Below are positions 39,436 to 50,980 of a stretch of DNA of 64,000 nt, in pieces. How positions within the stretch are numbered: position 1 is the stretch's first letter; each line of letters starts with the position of its first letter. The stretch comes from Deinococcus humi (lineage in GTDB: Bacteria > Deinococcota > Deinococci > Deinococcales > Deinococcaceae): positions 67,019-131,018 of the forward strand of contig NZ_JACHFL010000015.1 in assembly GCF_014201875.1 (NCBI RefSeq), given 5' to 3'. The notes under the pieces were generated by a model that ran no database searches, was not told the DNA's origin, and worked only from the letters and a program-made list of their open reading frames with translations. The position numbers were made by a program, and so were the translations under genes.

Positions 39436-41424
39436 ATGCCCAACGTCTTCTCCCGCCGGTCCGCCTGTCGCCTGCCCGTCCACCTGAGCCTCCTGACCGC
39501 CCTGCTGCTCTCACCCGTGGCCCTGGCCCAGACGGTGGCGGCACCGGCAGAGGGCACCCCGGTGGGGGGGCTGCTTCCCCTGGTCTCGGTGGGCGAGAAG
39601 TGGATTCAGGACGTGGAGAGCTACACCATTCAGGTCTCCCCGCAGGACGCCGGGAAACCGCTGGGCCTGGAACTGTACTCGCCGACCTTCAATCTGGCCG
39701 ATTACGTCGACGGGCGGCGCGCGGCGGGCTACTTCGGCGACGAGCTGTACAAGAAGAACGAACCCTTCGACACCACCTTCACGCTGGTGGGTCCCGGCGG
39801 CACGGTGGCCGAGCGCCGCTACGGCCAGAACCGTGAGCACACCTGGGACAGCCTGTTCGCGGGCGGCCTGGGGGCCGGAACATACACCCTGCGGGTCAAC
39901 AGCCGGGGCGACGGCAAGAACTCGTATGCGCTGCGGGTGGCCTCGCCGTTCGCGCTGGAAACCAGCGACTTTAGCGTGAACGCCCGCAGCAACACGCCCG
40001 AGCCGCTGCTGGCTGCCCGGTTGAATGTAACGCCCGACTGGGTGGGCAAGACCGTCAGCATCCTGAACTACGACATCGACGGTCCCAAAGAGGCCGAGAC
40101 CTTCGTGATCCAGCCGGGGAACAAACGCGCGGACCTGACACCCAGTGACAACGGCAAGACCAGCACGGACCGCTTCACCATCACGCCGGAAATGGTGGGC
40201 GAGTGGCAGATCTTTATCCGGGTGCTGCCCACCACCAAGCAGTACAGCAACTCGGTGCGCTACTCGTTCCGCCTGGGCGATCAGCCGGTCACGGCGCGGG
40301 TGGGCGGCTTCAATCCACCTGCCGGGGCGAAGGTCGACAACCAACTCCTGGTGGACGTGGTCGATCCGCAGGGCCTTCCCATTCCGGGGGCGTCGTATAC
40401 CCTCGTCGGTACCAGCGGCGTGCGTCCGCAACTGCCACCCGGCTACGTGCCGATCAGCTCCAGCATCGTGCAGGGCACCGGCAACATCGTGTCGCCCACC
40501 GAGGTGCGCTACCAGCCGGGCTACACCAAGATCCGCTTCGTGGCCCGGCCCCCGGAAGGGCAACTGGCAGTGGACGCCGTGGCGATCTACGGCGATCAGC
40601 GCATTCCCCTGACCGGCGTGCCCTTCGAGGTGGCCGGACGCACCCTGAACACCCCCGCCACGGTGCCGCTCTCGCCCGGCGATTACCCGGTCAAGCCTAC
40701 CCCGATTCCCGGCAGCACTTTCACGGCGCCGCTGCCGGGCCGCGTCGCGGACGGCACGGCGGGCAAGGTGACCATCGAGTACCGGGTGCTGACCGACGTG
40801 ACCCTGATCACGGCCCCGGACATCCTGAACGCCTGCGACGTGACCCAGCTGACCGCCAGTGCCCGCACCGACTTTCCGTACCGTCTGCCGGGACGCCTGG
40901 CGCTGAACCTGCCCACCGGCTGGACCAGCGATTACCCGCTGGAACTGTCCGGGGAATTCAGCGGGGGCCAGCCGCTGAAGTTGAAGGTGCCCGTGCGCGT
41001 GTGCCGCAGCGATACGGCTGAGGCGGTGCTGAACCCGATTGGCCTGCGGATCACCGGGGCGGCGCGGGTTCGTAATCCCGGTGGCGCGAACGTGACCCGC
41101 ACGGTGCAAAGCGGAGCGCGGGCCAGCCTGAACAAGAGCGTGGAGGCCGGGGCACAGAACTACCAGGTCACCCTAGTCTTCACCGTGGACAGCACCCTGG
41201 AAAATGTCCGCCTGATCGATCCGCTGCCCACCGGCGGCGGCCAGCCCAGTGTGCGCGGCCCGCTGCAACTGCAGGGCCCCAGCCTGGCCAACGTCCAGCC
41301 GCGCGTGGACGGCGACGCCATTCTGCTGAGCCGCGTGATTCCCGGCACCTACACCCTGACCTATACGCTGTTCAGCGATCTGCCCGCTGACCGCGTGGTC
41401 ACCGCACCGGACCTGGGCTGGTAG
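39436..41424 (+). CDS. Large secreted beta-rich protein of unknown function
   Basis: A 662-residue exported protein. Signal peptide [20 protein letters not shown]... ends near LALA-Q (about residue 30). The first 150 residues resemble a PPC-like beta sandwich ([26 protein letters not shown]); the middle has Ig-like segments ([34 protein letters not shown]), and the C-terminus ([20 protein letters not shown]) looks like a DUF11-type repeat. No catalytic motif. Probably a cell-surface or envelope protein. Confidence 0.8.
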   Translation: MPNVFSRRSACRLPVHLSLLTALLLSPVALAQTVAAPAEGTPVGGLLPLVSVGEKWIQDVESYTIQVSPQDAGKPLGLELYSPTFNLADYVDGRRAAGYFGDELYKKNEPFDTTFTLVGPGGTVAERRYGQNREHTWDSLFAGGLGAGTYTLRVNSRGDGKNSYALRVASPFALETSDFSVNARSNTPEPLLAARLNVTPDWVGKTVSILNYDIDGPKEAETFVIQPGNKRADLTPSDNGKTSTDRFTITPEMVGEWQIFIRVLPTTKQYSNSVRYSFRLGDQPVTARVGGFNPPAGAKVDNQLLVDVVDPQGLPIPGASYTLVGTSGVRPQLPPGYVPISSSIVQGTGNIVSPTEVRYQPGYTKIRFVARPPEGQLAVDAVAIYGDQRIPLTGVPFEVAGRTLNTPATVPLSPGDYPVKPTPIPGSTFTAPLPGRVADGTAGKVTIEYRVLTDVTLITAPDILNACDVTQLTASARTDFPYRLPGRLALNLPTGWTSDYPLELSGEFSGGQPLKLKVPVRVCRSDTAEAVLNPIGLRITGAARVRNPGGANVTRTVQSGARASLNKSVEAGAQNYQVTLVFTVDSTLENVRLIDPLPTGGGQPSVRGPLQLQGPSLANVQPRVDGDAILLSRVIPGTYTLTYTLFSDLPADRVVTAPDLGW

Positions 41425-41500
41425 GAGGCGAGGCAGGTGAAAGCGCACGGGCACGACTGAAAATGAGGCGTTTGCCCCAGCCACAGCGGGTGATTCCGGT

Positions 41501-41506
41501 TAACAT
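41501..41506 (+). promoter_or_regulatory. Leaderless -10 box TAACAT
   Basis: TAACAT ends 6 bases before the lipoprotein ATG at 41513. Confidence 0.6.
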
Positions 41507-41512
41507 GGGGGC

Positions 41513-42010
41513 ATGAAACTCAACCGGGGCCTGTGGTGCGGTCTGATGCTGGGCAGCCTCGGCCTGATGGGCTGCGGTTCGCTGGGGAGTGCCCCCACGC
41601 CGGCGGCCGGGGACCTGCTGGGGGCACCGGCCACCCTGAATCTGGGCGGACAGGTGCTGCGACTCACCGCAAACCCGCAACTGTCGCAGGAGATGAACCG
41701 TTTCCGCGTGCGGGTCGCCGTGAAGGCCAGTGGCCCGGCCACCCGCGCCGCCGCGCCCGCCACCTTGAAAGTCACGGGCTTATACGTGGTCACGCCTTCG
41801 GGCCTGTGGCAGTCGCCTCAGCTAAACGACGTCTCTCAGGCGCGCAACTGCCTCGCCAGCATCTGCGCCCAGGGTAGCGGGGGGGCGAGCGGCTTTGCGG
41901 CGGGCGACGACGTGCGGGTGATTGCCCAGTTGAAGGACGCCAGCGGTCGGACCTACTGGCTGCGCGATGCCCAGAGCCGCAACGTCGTGGCCCAGCCGCT
42001 GGTCCGCTGA
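41513..42010 (+). CDS. Putative lipoprotein
   Basis: A 165-residue protein with signal peptide and lipobox LMGC (Cys near 21). The mature part is beta-rich and low in distinctive motifs (LNLGGQVLRLTANPQLSQEM, GYVV-like strands, WLRDAQSRNVVAQPLVR) with two cysteines (ARNCLASICAQG) that may form a disulfide. Unrecognised family. It may function with the large secreted protein upstream, but has its own leaderless promoter. Confidence 0.75.
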   Translation: MKLNRGLWCGLMLGSLGLMGCGSLGSAPTPAAGDLLGAPATLNLGGQVLRLTANPQLSQEMNRFRVRVAVKASGPATRAAAPATLKVTGLYVVTPSGLWQSPQLNDVSQARNCLASICAQGSGGASGFAAGDDVRVIAQLKDASGRTYWLRDAQSRNVVAQPLVR

Positions 42011-42023
42011 CCAGTCTGCAGCC

Positions 42024-42539
42024 CTACTCCTGATCGTCGTAATGGTGGAGCAGTTCAGCGTCCGGATCCCCGGCGGGGCGGTGGTGACGGGCCACCAGAT
42101 CGGCCACTCTCGGTCTGGCCCCGGCGCGGGTCAGCAGAGCGGCGCCCAGTTCCGGGTGCTGCGCACGGATGCCCAGCGCCCCCAGCGGCGGCAGCAGCCG
42201 GGCCAGTCGGGTGGGCACCAGCCCCACCAGCACACGCTCAGCCACGTGATAGGGGCGCACGCTCTTGCCGCAGTCGTGCAGCAGAGCAGCGGCCACCAGT
42301 TCCGGATCAGCCGCCGGATGTTCGCGCAACAGGTGCAGGGTCACGCGGCAGGCGTGTTCGCGGTCACGGGGGTCCATCCCCTGGTACACCCGCCCCTCGC
42401 CTGGGGTGAGCAAGGACACGGCCCAGGCGTCGTCGGGGTGGGCGTCCCCGGCGCGCACACTACGCGCCAGCCGCCGTGCCTTGGCTGCATAGCCCAGCGC
42501 CCGGCGTCCCACACGGTCAGACAGGCGTCGGGAAGTCAT
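42024..42539 (-). CDS. HD-domain phosphohydrolase-like protein
   Basis: A 171-residue protein with HD motifs DREHACRVTLHLL, VAAALLHDCGKSVRPYHVAERV (HD metal pair) and LVARHHRPAGDPD. HD proteins hydrolyse nucleotides, ppGpp or cyclic dinucleotides; substrate not evident. Start set by TATCCT 7 bases upstream (42547-42552). Confidence 0.85.
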   Translation of the reverse strand: MTSRRLSDRVGRRALGYAAKARRLARSVRAGDAHPDDAWAVSLLTPGEGRVYQGMDPRDREHACRVTLHLLREHPAADPELVAAALLHDCGKSVRPYHVAERVLVGLVPTRLARLLPPLGALGIRAQHPELGAALLTRAGARPRVADLVARHHRPAGDPDAELLHHYDDQE

Positions 42540-42546
42540 GAGCGGC

Positions 42547-42552
42547 AGGATA
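42547..42552 (-). promoter_or_regulatory. Leaderless -10 box TATCCT (HD protein)
   Basis: Minus-strand TATCCT ends 7 bases before the ATG at 42539. Confidence 0.65.
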
Positions 42553-42581
42553 GAGGAAGGCGGCCTGCCAGAGAAAGCATC

Positions 42582-42617
42582 AAAAGAATGGGAGGCCAGC
42601 CCGGTCAGCCGCCTCCC
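42582..42617 (-). terminator. Terminator after trxB
   Basis: Minus strand: GGGAGGC (42617-42611) pairs with GCCTCCC (42596-42590), followed by ATTCTTTT. It lies 20 bases after the trxB stop. Confidence 0.75.
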
Positions 42618-42637
42618 ACCCCTTCAAGCCACGACGT

Positions 42638-43615
<978 letters not shown>

Positions 43616-43621
43616 ATGAGA

Positions 43622-43627
43622 AGCGTA
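43622..43627 (-). promoter_or_regulatory. Leaderless -10 box TACGCT (trxB)
   Basis: Minus-strand TACGCT ends 6 bases before the ATG at 43615. Confidence 0.6.
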
Positions 43628-43693
43628 CCACCGCCCACTCGCGGCGTTGGTTAAGCACGCACAGTTTACTTTTTAAAGCATCAAGCCCTGCCT

Positions 43694-44188
43694 TTAGCGG
43701 GCCGTCACAGGCACGTTCAGCGTCACCCGCTTGCCATCCGGCAGGGAGACGTCCGCGCTGCGGTACAGCACCTTGCCAGTCCTGTCCGCGATCATGGCGC
43801 GAACGGCGTACTTGTGCGCGGCGTTCAGGCGAACCGGGTTGTAGACCATCTGGTACGGAGTGGAGAGGCGGGTGGTGCCGAATTCAATGTCCACCAGCGC
43901 TTTGGCGGCGGTCAGGTCGACCAGACTCACCATGATCCGGCCACCCGCAGGCAGGCGCAGGCCCTCGCTGGGGCCGGTCACGCGACCCCTGACCTCGCGG
44001 TAGCCGCTGGGGATAGACTCGGCATCGTAATCGTTCCCGGAGGTGCTGACAGGGGCTGCCGGAGAGGTGGCTGCCGGCTTGATCGGCGTTAGGGTCACGC
44101 CGCCGATCGTGGTCTGAGCCAGGGCCGGGGACACGAGCAACAGGCCAGAAACGGCGACATAGAGGGAACGGGAAATAGAACGGTTCAT
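43694..44188 (-). CDS. Secreted protein of the YbaY/YscW-like family
   Basis: A 164-residue exported protein: signal peptide MNRSISRSLYVAVSGLLLVSPALAQ, then a linker rich in Ala, Pro and Ser, and a single domain (VRGRVTGPSEGLRLPAGGRIMVSLVD, HKYAVRAMIADRTGKVLYRS) resembling the YbaY/YscW-type beta domain found in many secreted proteins. Function unknown. No convincing Shine-Dalgarno or -10 box is seen; AAAGG abuts the ATG. Confidence 0.75.
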   Translation of the reverse strand: MNRSISRSLYVAVSGLLLVSPALAQTTIGGVTLTPIKPAATSPAAPVSTSGNDYDAESIPSGYREVRGRVTGPSEGLRLPAGGRIMVSLVDLTAAKALVDIEFGTTRLSTPYQMVYNPVRLNAAHKYAVRAMIADRTGKVLYRSADVSLPDGKRVTLNVPVTAR

Positions 44189-44290
44189 GCCTTTATGGTG
44201 GGGGATGAGGCTGATCTCTTCGTGACCGGAGGTTCATTCAATCCTGAGCGGTCGCGGCGAATGCCTCAAAAAATACGCTTGAATACTCGC

Positions 44291-44914
44291 ATGCCCATCT
44301 CTTCCCCGCTTCTTGACCACGGCGACGCGACCGCGCATCTGAGCCGTGATCCCACCATGCGTGAGCTGATCCTCCGAAACGGGGAGTTGCCTCTGCTGAC
44401 CCCTACGCCTGATCCCTTCGGCACGCTGATCCGCAACGTGAACGGCCAGCAACTCAGCGTGAAGGCCGCCGCCAGCATCCACGCCCGCTTGCTGGAACGA
44501 CTGGGCACCCTGAACGCCGCGACGCTGTTGCGGACGCCCGGCGACGAGTTGCGTGCGGCGGGTCTATCGTGGGCCAAGGTGCGAACCGTGAGGGCCATCG
44601 CCGAGGCGGAGAGGACGGGCGCGGTGGACTTCGCCCACATCGCCACGCTGCCCGACGAGGACGTGATCGCCGCCCTGGTTCCCCTGCCCGGCATCGGGCG
44701 CTGGACCGCCGAGATGTTCCTGATGTTCGCCCTGGCCCGTTCCGACGTATTCAGCATGGGCGATCTGGCGCTGCGCCAGGGGCTGACGCGGCTATACCCG
44801 GGGGTGCCAGCCGACGAGGTGCTGGCCCTGTGGACGCCGTACCGCACGCTGGCCGCCCGCTATCTGTGGGCCGACAACCACCGGGTCAGGGTGGGCGGCG
44901 GGCCGATGGGCTAA
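44291..44914 (+). CDS. DNA-3-methyladenine glycosylase II (AlkA2-like)
   Basis: HhH-GPD base-excision enzyme removing alkylated purines. The 207-residue protein has the family core VNGQQLSVKAAASIHARLL, the HhH LVPLPGIGRWTAEMFLMFAL and the catalytic Asp region DVFSMGDLALRQGL. It lacks the N-terminal AlkA domain, as the Deinococcus AlkA2 type does. Start uncertain: ATG at 44291 is chosen because the fold begins there, but a GTG at 44222 overlapping a six-codon ORF that follows TATGGT (44194-44199) is possible. Confidence 0.87.
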   Translation: MPISSPLLDHGDATAHLSRDPTMRELILRNGELPLLTPTPDPFGTLIRNVNGQQLSVKAAASIHARLLERLGTLNAATLLRTPGDELRAAGLSWAKVRTVRAIAEAERTGAVDFAHIATLPDEDVIAALVPLPGIGRWTAEMFLMFALARSDVFSMGDLALRQGLTRLYPGVPADEVLALWTPYRTLAARYLWADNHRVRVGGGPMG

Positions 44915-44926
44915 GGAGACCGTGGA

Positions 44927-45604
44927 TCAGCCCTGCGAACCTTCCCGCTCCTGCCACTGGGCGTAGGTCATCCGCGCGATCTCGAAGCCGTCACGCGTGC
45001 GGGTGTAGTCGCCCCGGCCCCCCATACGCCCGATCAGGTCCAGCGTCGCCGTGTCGATGTAATGCCGCTCTTCGTCCAGCACGGCGTCGGCACGCAGGCT
45101 CAGGCCGATGACCTCTCCAAGGATGATGCGGGTCTTCCCGATTTGCAGGGTCTGCACCTCCACACATTCCAGCGTGGCGGGGCTGGCCCGCACGCGGGGT
45201 ACGGCGATCCGGACGCCCGGTTCCAGTTCGATCCCCAGCTGGGTCACCTCGGCCACGCCGTGGGGGAAGTCGGTGGCCGTGTCACTCATGACCTGTGCCA
45301 GCGCCGCGCTGACCAGATTGACGCTGAACTCGCCGCCCGGCACGATGTTCAGCGCCGTGTCCTTGGGCGTGCCGTCGGCGCGGTCACCGGGCGCGAAGGT
45401 CACGATGGGCGGATCGGAGCCCATCAGGCCGAAGAAGCTGTAGGGGGCCAGATTCGGCACGTCACCCTCGCCCAGGGTGCAGACCCAGGCAATTGGACGC
45501 GGGACGACGGTCGCGGTCAGCAGCTTGTAGCGGGCCGTGTTGGGCAGTTCGGTCAGATCGAAGTGTCTGAAGGCTGTGGAGGTGAACTCGGGGGACGGGG
45601 CCAT
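44927..45604 (-). CDS. Flavin reductase-like FMN-binding split-barrel protein
   Basis: A 225-residue protein of the flavin reductase (DIM6/NTAB) family. Features: TATVVPRPIAWVCTLGEGDVPN (FMN-binding PRPIA motif), APYSFFGLMGSDPPIVTF and GGEFSVNLVS. Members reduce flavin or bind FMN for unknown reactions. ATG at 45604 is supported by TACGCT 5 bases upstream (45610-45615), divergent from xseB. Confidence 0.87.
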   Translation of the reverse strand: MAPSPEFTSTAFRHFDLTELPNTARYKLLTATVVPRPIAWVCTLGEGDVPNLAPYSFFGLMGSDPPIVTFAPGDRADGTPKDTALNIVPGGEFSVNLVSAALAQVMSDTATDFPHGVAEVTQLGIELEPGVRIAVPRVRASPATLECVEVQTLQIGKTRIILGEVIGLSLRADAVLDEERHYIDTATLDLIGRMGGRGDYTRTRDGFEIARMTYAQWQEREGSQG

Positions 45605-45609
45605 GCCAC

Positions 45610-45629
45610 AGCGTAGCGGGCGCTAGCAT
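45610..45629. promoter_or_regulatory. Divergent pair of leaderless -10 boxes (flavin reductase / xseB)
   Basis: Minus-strand TACGCT (45610-45615) ends 5 bases before the ATG at 45604, and plus-strand TAGCAT (45624-45629) ends 8 bases before the xseB ATG at 45638. The two transcription starts lie about 34 bases apart. Confidence 0.6.
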
Positions 45630-45637
45630 GTGGACCC

Positions 45638-45859
45638 ATGAGCGCCGACCCCACCCCCTCCTACCGCGACGCCTACGCGAGGCTGTCGCGCATCGCCGCA
45701 GAGCTGGAAACGGGCGAGGCTGATCTGGACCGCGTTCTGCCCCTGCTGGAGGAGGCCCGCGAGGCCTACGCGCAGTGCCGGGAACGCATTGAGGCCGTGC
45801 GGGCGGTGCTGGCCGGTGACTGGGCGGACGGCGCGGAGGATGAGGAAGACGAGGCCTAG
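45638..45859 (+). CDS. xseB: Exodeoxyribonuclease VII small subunit
   Basis: A 73-residue helical subunit of exonuclease VII: YRDAYARLSRIAAELETGEA, DLDRVLPLLEEAREAYAQC and an acidic tail (DGAEDEEDEA). Length and the ELE-x-GE-x-LD pattern match XseB. It is separated from xseA (12856-14082) and instead lies 61 bases upstream of a repair-type helicase with its own leaderless promoter. Confidence 0.92.
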   Translation: MSADPTPSYRDAYARLSRIAAELETGEADLDRVLPLLEEAREAYAQCRERIEAVRAVLAGDWADGAEDEEDEA

Positions 45860-45906
45860 GCACGGCAAGCCTTTCCTCGCGCACTTTTCCCCGCGTGCGA
45901 CGCGCC

Positions 45907-45912
45907 TAGACT
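45907..45912 (+). promoter_or_regulatory. Leaderless -10 box TAGACT (helicase)
   Basis: TAGACT ends 8 bases before the ATG at 45921. Confidence 0.6.
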
Positions 45913-45920
45913 AGGCCCCG

Positions 45921-48557
45921 ATGCTGCCTGCCCGTGCCCCTTTCGCCCGCCTGGAGGGGTTCCTGCGCGACACCCTAGGCGGCGGCGCAACCCGGCTGCA
46001 CGAGGAGGAGGCCGCCCCGGCCCGCACCGTACCCGTGGGGGAACTGGGCTGGTCTGCGGGGGTGGCGCGCGGCTTCGGGTTTCAGCAGGTCTACGCGCAC
46101 CAGGCCGAGACGTACCGCTTGATGCGCGGCGGCAAGCACGTCATCGTGACCACGCCCACGGCCAGCGGCAAGACCGGCGCCTTTTTTCCCGCCGTGTTCG
46201 ACCGACTGGAACGCGATCCACGCGCCACGGCGCTGTTCATCTATCCGCTGGTGGCGCTGGGTCAGGACCAGCGCGACAAGCTGCTGGCCTTCAAGGAACG
46301 CGGCGGTTTCGGCTGGGACATCGGGGCATTTCAGGGCGGCGCGCAGGCCACTGCCGCCTTTGCGGACAGCGTGCGGATGGTCACGGCCACCCCTGACAAG
46401 TTGCACTGGTCCCTGACCCACCCCCGCGTGCGCGAGTTCCTGAGGAATCTCTCCTTCATTGTGCTGGACGAGGCCCATACCTACCGGGGCGGCTTCGGCT
46501 CGGAGGTGGCGGGCATGCTGCGCCGCCTGCTGGAACTGTCGCGGGCGCTGGGAGCGAGTCCTCAGGTGGTGCTGAGCACCGCCACCATCGGCAACCCCGC
46601 CGAATTCGCCCGCGAACTGATCGGCGTGGACGCGGTCGAGGTCTCCGAATCCGGCGCGGCGCGGCCCGGCAAGCGCTTCTATCTGGCGGACCACAGAGGA
46701 CAGCCTCGCCGCTTCTGGAATGCCGTGATGGAAGCCTCACAGCGCTATGACCTGAAGGTGCTGGCCTTTTTCCGGGGCCGCAGCCGGGCCGCGCGGCTGT
46801 ACGGCACCTACCGGGCCCATCCGCAGTACGCCCGCCACGCCCACCTGTACATGGCCGGCACCAGTGACCGCGAGGGCCGCCTGACCGAGTTCCGCCGCGC
46901 GGGCAGCGGCGTGATGTTCGCCACCAACGCGCTGGAGGCTGGGGTGGACATCGGTGACCTGGAGGTGGTCATCATCGACGGCTACCCGGGGTCGCGCATG
47001 GCCTTCCGGCAGATGGCGGGCCGCGCCGGGCGAATCGCGCCGGGGCTGGTGCTGTACCTGCCCGCGCTCAACGAGCAGGGCGTGCCGCAGCCCGCCGACG
47101 CGTTTTACAGCAACTCGGGCAACTTTCTGGAGCTGCTCACTGGCCCCATCGAGAAGGCGGTGGTGGAAGCGGCCAACCCGTACCTCTCCCCCCGGCACCG
47201 CGCCCGCCAGAACGAGGAGTACGGCGCGGCAGGCCTGCGCGGGCCGCACGCGGCCGCCGTGGAAACGCAGAAATACTGGAACCTGCGTGGCGAGGGCAGC
47301 CTGAAGTACGCCGTGGTGGAGGTCGCCGACTGGGAACGGCTGGGATTGAGGGCCCTGGACACCCCGCTGGAGTCCCCCAGCCAGCATTACGCGCTGACCG
47401 AAAAGCATGAGGGCGCGGTCTTCACCCTCGACGGCCAGGGCTACAAGGTGCTGCGCTGGGAGAAACACCCTGCCGGAACCGCGATCATCGTGGAGAGATT
47501 CAGCGCCGAGAACCTGTTCACGCGCGGCCTGTACAGCATCGAGGTCACGCCGGGCCAGATGACGCCGTGGCAGCGGCGCGGGCCACTGGCCTACCGGCAC
47601 GGCGAGGTCAGCATCCGCCGCCGTTACACCGGCTACCAGATGCTGCGGCAGGTCTTCGAGCGTGTGTGCGTGGGCTGCGACCGCGATCCCGGTCCCGCCG
47701 AACGCACCTGCGCCCGCTGTGGGGGCCGCATTCAGGACCGGATGCAGGACCACAAGTTGTCCGAACACCTGTACGACGAACCCACGGAATTGCCGCCCTT
47801 TCGCACCAGTGCGCTGGAAATCGGGCTGGATCCGCGCGCTACCGAGCGGCCCAGCGCGGTGGCGCATACCCTCAAACACCTGCTGCAAAAGGTCACGCCG
47901 GAGCGGGTGGCCTGCGACGAGAATGATCTGGCCGGGGCATTCCGGGGCGGACACGACGCGTATTTCTTTCTGTACGACGACTGGCTGGGCGGGCTGGGCG
48001 TGTCGCGCCGCGCCTACGAACAACTGGACGACCTCCTGATCCGCGCCCTGGCGCTGTGTTCCAAGACGTGCTGCAAGAACGCCGAGGGCTGTTACGAGTG
48101 CATCGCCGTCTCGCGCTGCTACGCGCCGTACCTGCCCAGCGGCGAGCGTCGTCCCACCGACAAGCAGGCCACCCGCCTGTTTCTGGAAGGGCTGCTGGGG
48201 GTGCAACCCACTCCGGAAGCGCAGGCCGAGGCCGCCGCCCCCGAACCCGCGCCGGAACTCGTGCCGTCGTGGCCCCTCCAGGCGCGGGAAATGCTGGATC
48301 TTCACGGCCTCTCGCTGCCTGAGGTCAGCGCCCGACTGGGCATTCCCAGCCGCGAACTGCAGCGGGCAGTCAGTAGCACACAGCCGCTGCGCCTGCACCA
48401 CGCCAAATTCGGCGACGGTGTGTTCATGGGCGGCTTCTATCAGGGCGACAAGCGCGAGGTCCTGGTCTATTTTCCCGGCGTGGGCCAGAAGCGGTTGCTG
48501 CTGAAGTTTGCGGGGCTGACCGTGATCGAGCGGGAACCGGGGGCGGTGGCCCGTTGA
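45921..48557 (+). CDS. MrfA-like DEAD/DEAH helicase with DUF1998 zinc domain
   Basis: An 878-residue superfamily 2 helicase. Motif I TPTASGKTGAFFP (about 75), motif II VLDEAHTYRGGFGSEVAGML (about 180), motif III LSTATIGNP, motif VI RQMAGRAGRIAPG (about 360). A middle Cys set (CVGCDRDPGPAERTCARCGG, about 587-605) and a DUF1998 Cys cluster (CSKTCCKNAEGCYECIAVS, about 714-732) predict two zinc sites. B. subtilis MrfA is a mitomycin C repair helicase; this gene is its likely relative. The C-terminal 130 residues (LQAREMLDLHGLSLPEVSAR, LHHAKFGDGVFMGGFYQGDK) are an added domain. Confidence 0.88.
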   Translation: MLPARAPFARLEGFLRDTLGGGATRLHEEEAAPARTVPVGELGWSAGVARGFGFQQVYAHQAETYRLMRGGKHVIVTTPTASGKTGAFFPAVFDRLERDPRATALFIYPLVALGQDQRDKLLAFKERGGFGWDIGAFQGGAQATAAFADSVRMVTATPDKLHWSLTHPRVREFLRNLSFIVLDEAHTYRGGFGSEVAGMLRRLLELSRALGASPQVVLSTATIGNPAEFARELIGVDAVEVSESGAARPGKRFYLADHRGQPRRFWNAVMEASQRYDLKVLAFFRGRSRAARLYGTYRAHPQYARHAHLYMAGTSDREGRLTEFRRAGSGVMFATNALEAGVDIGDLEVVIIDGYPGSRMAFRQMAGRAGRIAPGLVLYLPALNEQGVPQPADAFYSNSGNFLELLTGPIEKAVVEAANPYLSPRHRARQNEEYGAAGLRGPHAAAVETQKYWNLRGEGSLKYAVVEVADWERLGLRALDTPLESPSQHYALTEKHEGAVFTLDGQGYKVLRWEKHPAGTAIIVERFSAENLFTRGLYSIEVTPGQMTPWQRRGPLAYRHGEVSIRRRYTGYQMLRQVFERVCVGCDRDPGPAERTCARCGGRIQDRMQDHKLSEHLYDEPTELPPFRTSALEIGLDPRATERPSAVAHTLKHLLQKVTPERVACDENDLAGAFRGGHDAYFFLYDDWLGGLGVSRRAYEQLDDLLIRALALCSKTCCKNAEGCYECIAVSRCYAPYLPSGERRPTDKQATRLFLEGLLGVQPTPEAQAEAAAPEPAPELVPSWPLQAREMLDLHGLSLPEVSARLGIPSRELQRAVSSTQPLRLHHAKFGDGVFMGGFYQGDKREVLVYFPGVGQKRLLLKFAGLTVIEREPGAVAR

Positions 48558-48566
48558 TGGGCCGCG

Positions 48567-49739
<1,173 letters not shown>

Positions 49740-49745
49740 GGGAGC

Positions 49746-49751
49746 AGGCTA
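49746..49751 (-). promoter_or_regulatory. Leaderless -10 box TAGCCT (aminotransferase)
   Basis: Minus-strand TAGCCT ends 6 bases before the ATG at 49739. Confidence 0.65.
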
Positions 49752-49834
49752 GAGCATCCGGGGCAGAGGGCGGCGCCCTGCCGTTCTAAAGAACCTCCCG
49801 CCCCGTCCTCACGCGCCTCCGGCCCCAGCCCCGC

Positions 49835-49840
49835 TAGCGT
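49835..49840 (+). promoter_or_regulatory. Leaderless -10 box TAGCGT
   Basis: TAGCGT ends 6 bases before the ATG at 49847. Confidence 0.6.
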
Positions 49841-49846
49841 GCGGGT

Positions 49847-50056
49847 ATGCAAATCAGCCGCACGATGAGCCTGGACCCCATTCTGGACCGTATGGGCCGC
49901 GAGGCCACCAGCCTGCACGAGGCCGAGGCCATGCGTGAGGTGCTCGCTGAGCGCTACGAAGGTCAGGACGTGACAGCCATCAACGAGCACGACTGGCTGG
50001 AAGCAATGGGCCGGATGGAACAGATCAAGCAGACGGGCAACGAGGGCATGAAATAG
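49847..50056 (+). CDS. Hypothetical 69-residue protein
   Basis: A small acidic helical protein with no recognised family: SLDPILDRMGREATSLHEAE, MREVLAERYEGQDVTAINEH, WLEAMGRMEQIKQTGNEG. The leaderless -10 box at the right spacing and good codon use support that it is real. It lies convergent to thrB, 12 bases from its stop. Confidence 0.7.
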   Translation: MQISRTMSLDPILDRMGREATSLHEAEAMREVLAERYEGQDVTAINEHDWLEAMGRMEQIKQTGNEGMK

Positions 50057-50068
50057 GCGAAGGCCCGT

Positions 50069-50980
50069 TCAATTCTCCCGCGTGACCAGCGTCCCCTGTG
50101 TGTCAATCGGAAAGTCGATGACCTGCCCGCTCAGACCATTCTTGGTCAGTACCCCGTTCAAGTAGACGTGGAGCGGCGCGGTGTCCTGGCGGGTGTCGTG
50201 GAAGCACAGCACCGTCGGCCCCGCACCGGACAGGGCCGCACCCAGCGCGCCATGCCGCCAGGCGTCGTCCAGGATGTCGCTCAGACCCGGCACCAGCGGG
50301 GCACGCCAGACCTGGTGGATGTAGTCCTGCATGGCGTGCCGCAGCAGATCGAGGCGTCCCTGTGAGAGCGCGGCGGCCAGCAGCGCGGCATGGGACAGCG
50401 CGTGGACAGCGTCTGCCCGGCTGTACTCGCGGGGCAGCACCGCGCGGGCTTTGCTGGTACTCAGCTCGAAATCAGGAATCAGCACGGTGACGCCCAGGTT
50501 CGCAGGTGGGTCCAGGCGCACGTAATGCGTGCCCAGCTTGTCCAGCGTGGCCACCACAATGCCGCCGAACAGCGCCGGTGCGACGTTGTCGGGATGACCC
50601 TCCTCACGAGCGGCCACGTCCAGCACAGCGTGATCGTCCAGCGGGCTACCCAGCAGCTCGTTGGCGGCCACAATCCCGGCCACCAGGGCGGCAGCGCTGC
50701 TGCCCAGGCCACGGGCCAGCGGCACCTCAGTGGTGATCTCCACGCGGGCAGGCGGCAGGGTCAGGCCCGTGCGCCTGGCCACCAGCAGCATGGCCTGATA
50801 CACGTAGTTGCTCTCATCGGCAGGGGTGCCTTCCAGCCCCGGCCCCAGCGGTACCACCTGCGTCACGTCGTCCGGCGTGATCCGCAGGGTCGTGTACAGC
50901 GGCACACTCAGGCCCAGGCTATCGAAGCCGGGTCCCAGATTGGCGCTGCTGGCCGGGGCACGTACGGTAAAGGCCGTCAT
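50069..50980 (-). CDS. thrB: Homoserine kinase
   Basis: GHMP kinase making O-phosphohomoserine for threonine synthesis. The 303-residue protein shows [19 protein letters not shown] (N-terminal homoserine-binding motif), [22 protein letters not shown] (ATP motif) and [17 protein letters not shown] (motif 3). No Shine-Dalgarno precedes the ATG at 50980; instead the ATG overlaps the stop of a 42-codon leaderless ORF (50977-51105) as ATGA, suggesting translational coupling. Other threonine genes are not in the window. Confidence 0.94.
   Translation of the reverse strand: MTAFTVRAPASSANLGPGFDSLGLSVPLYTTLRITPDDVTQVVPLGPGLEGTPADESNYVYQAMLLVARRTGLTLPPARVEITTEVPLARGLGSSAAALVAGIVAANELLGSPLDDHAVLDVAAREEGHPDNVAPALFGGIVVATLDKLGTHYVRLDPPANLGVTVLIPDFELSTSKARAVLPREYSRADAVHALSHAALLAAALSQGRLDLLRHAMQDYIHQVWRAPLVPGLSDILDDAWRHGALGAALSGAGPTVLCFHDTRQDTAPLHVYLNGVLTKNGLSGQVIDFPIDTQGTLVTREN

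Noticed and set aside
39511..41109. 532-residue minus-strand ORF
   Set aside because: Antisense shadow of the secreted 662-residue protein, whose signal peptide and strand pattern are clear.
46737..48401. 554-residue minus-strand ORF
   Set aside because: Antisense to the helicase, whose motifs are intact throughout.
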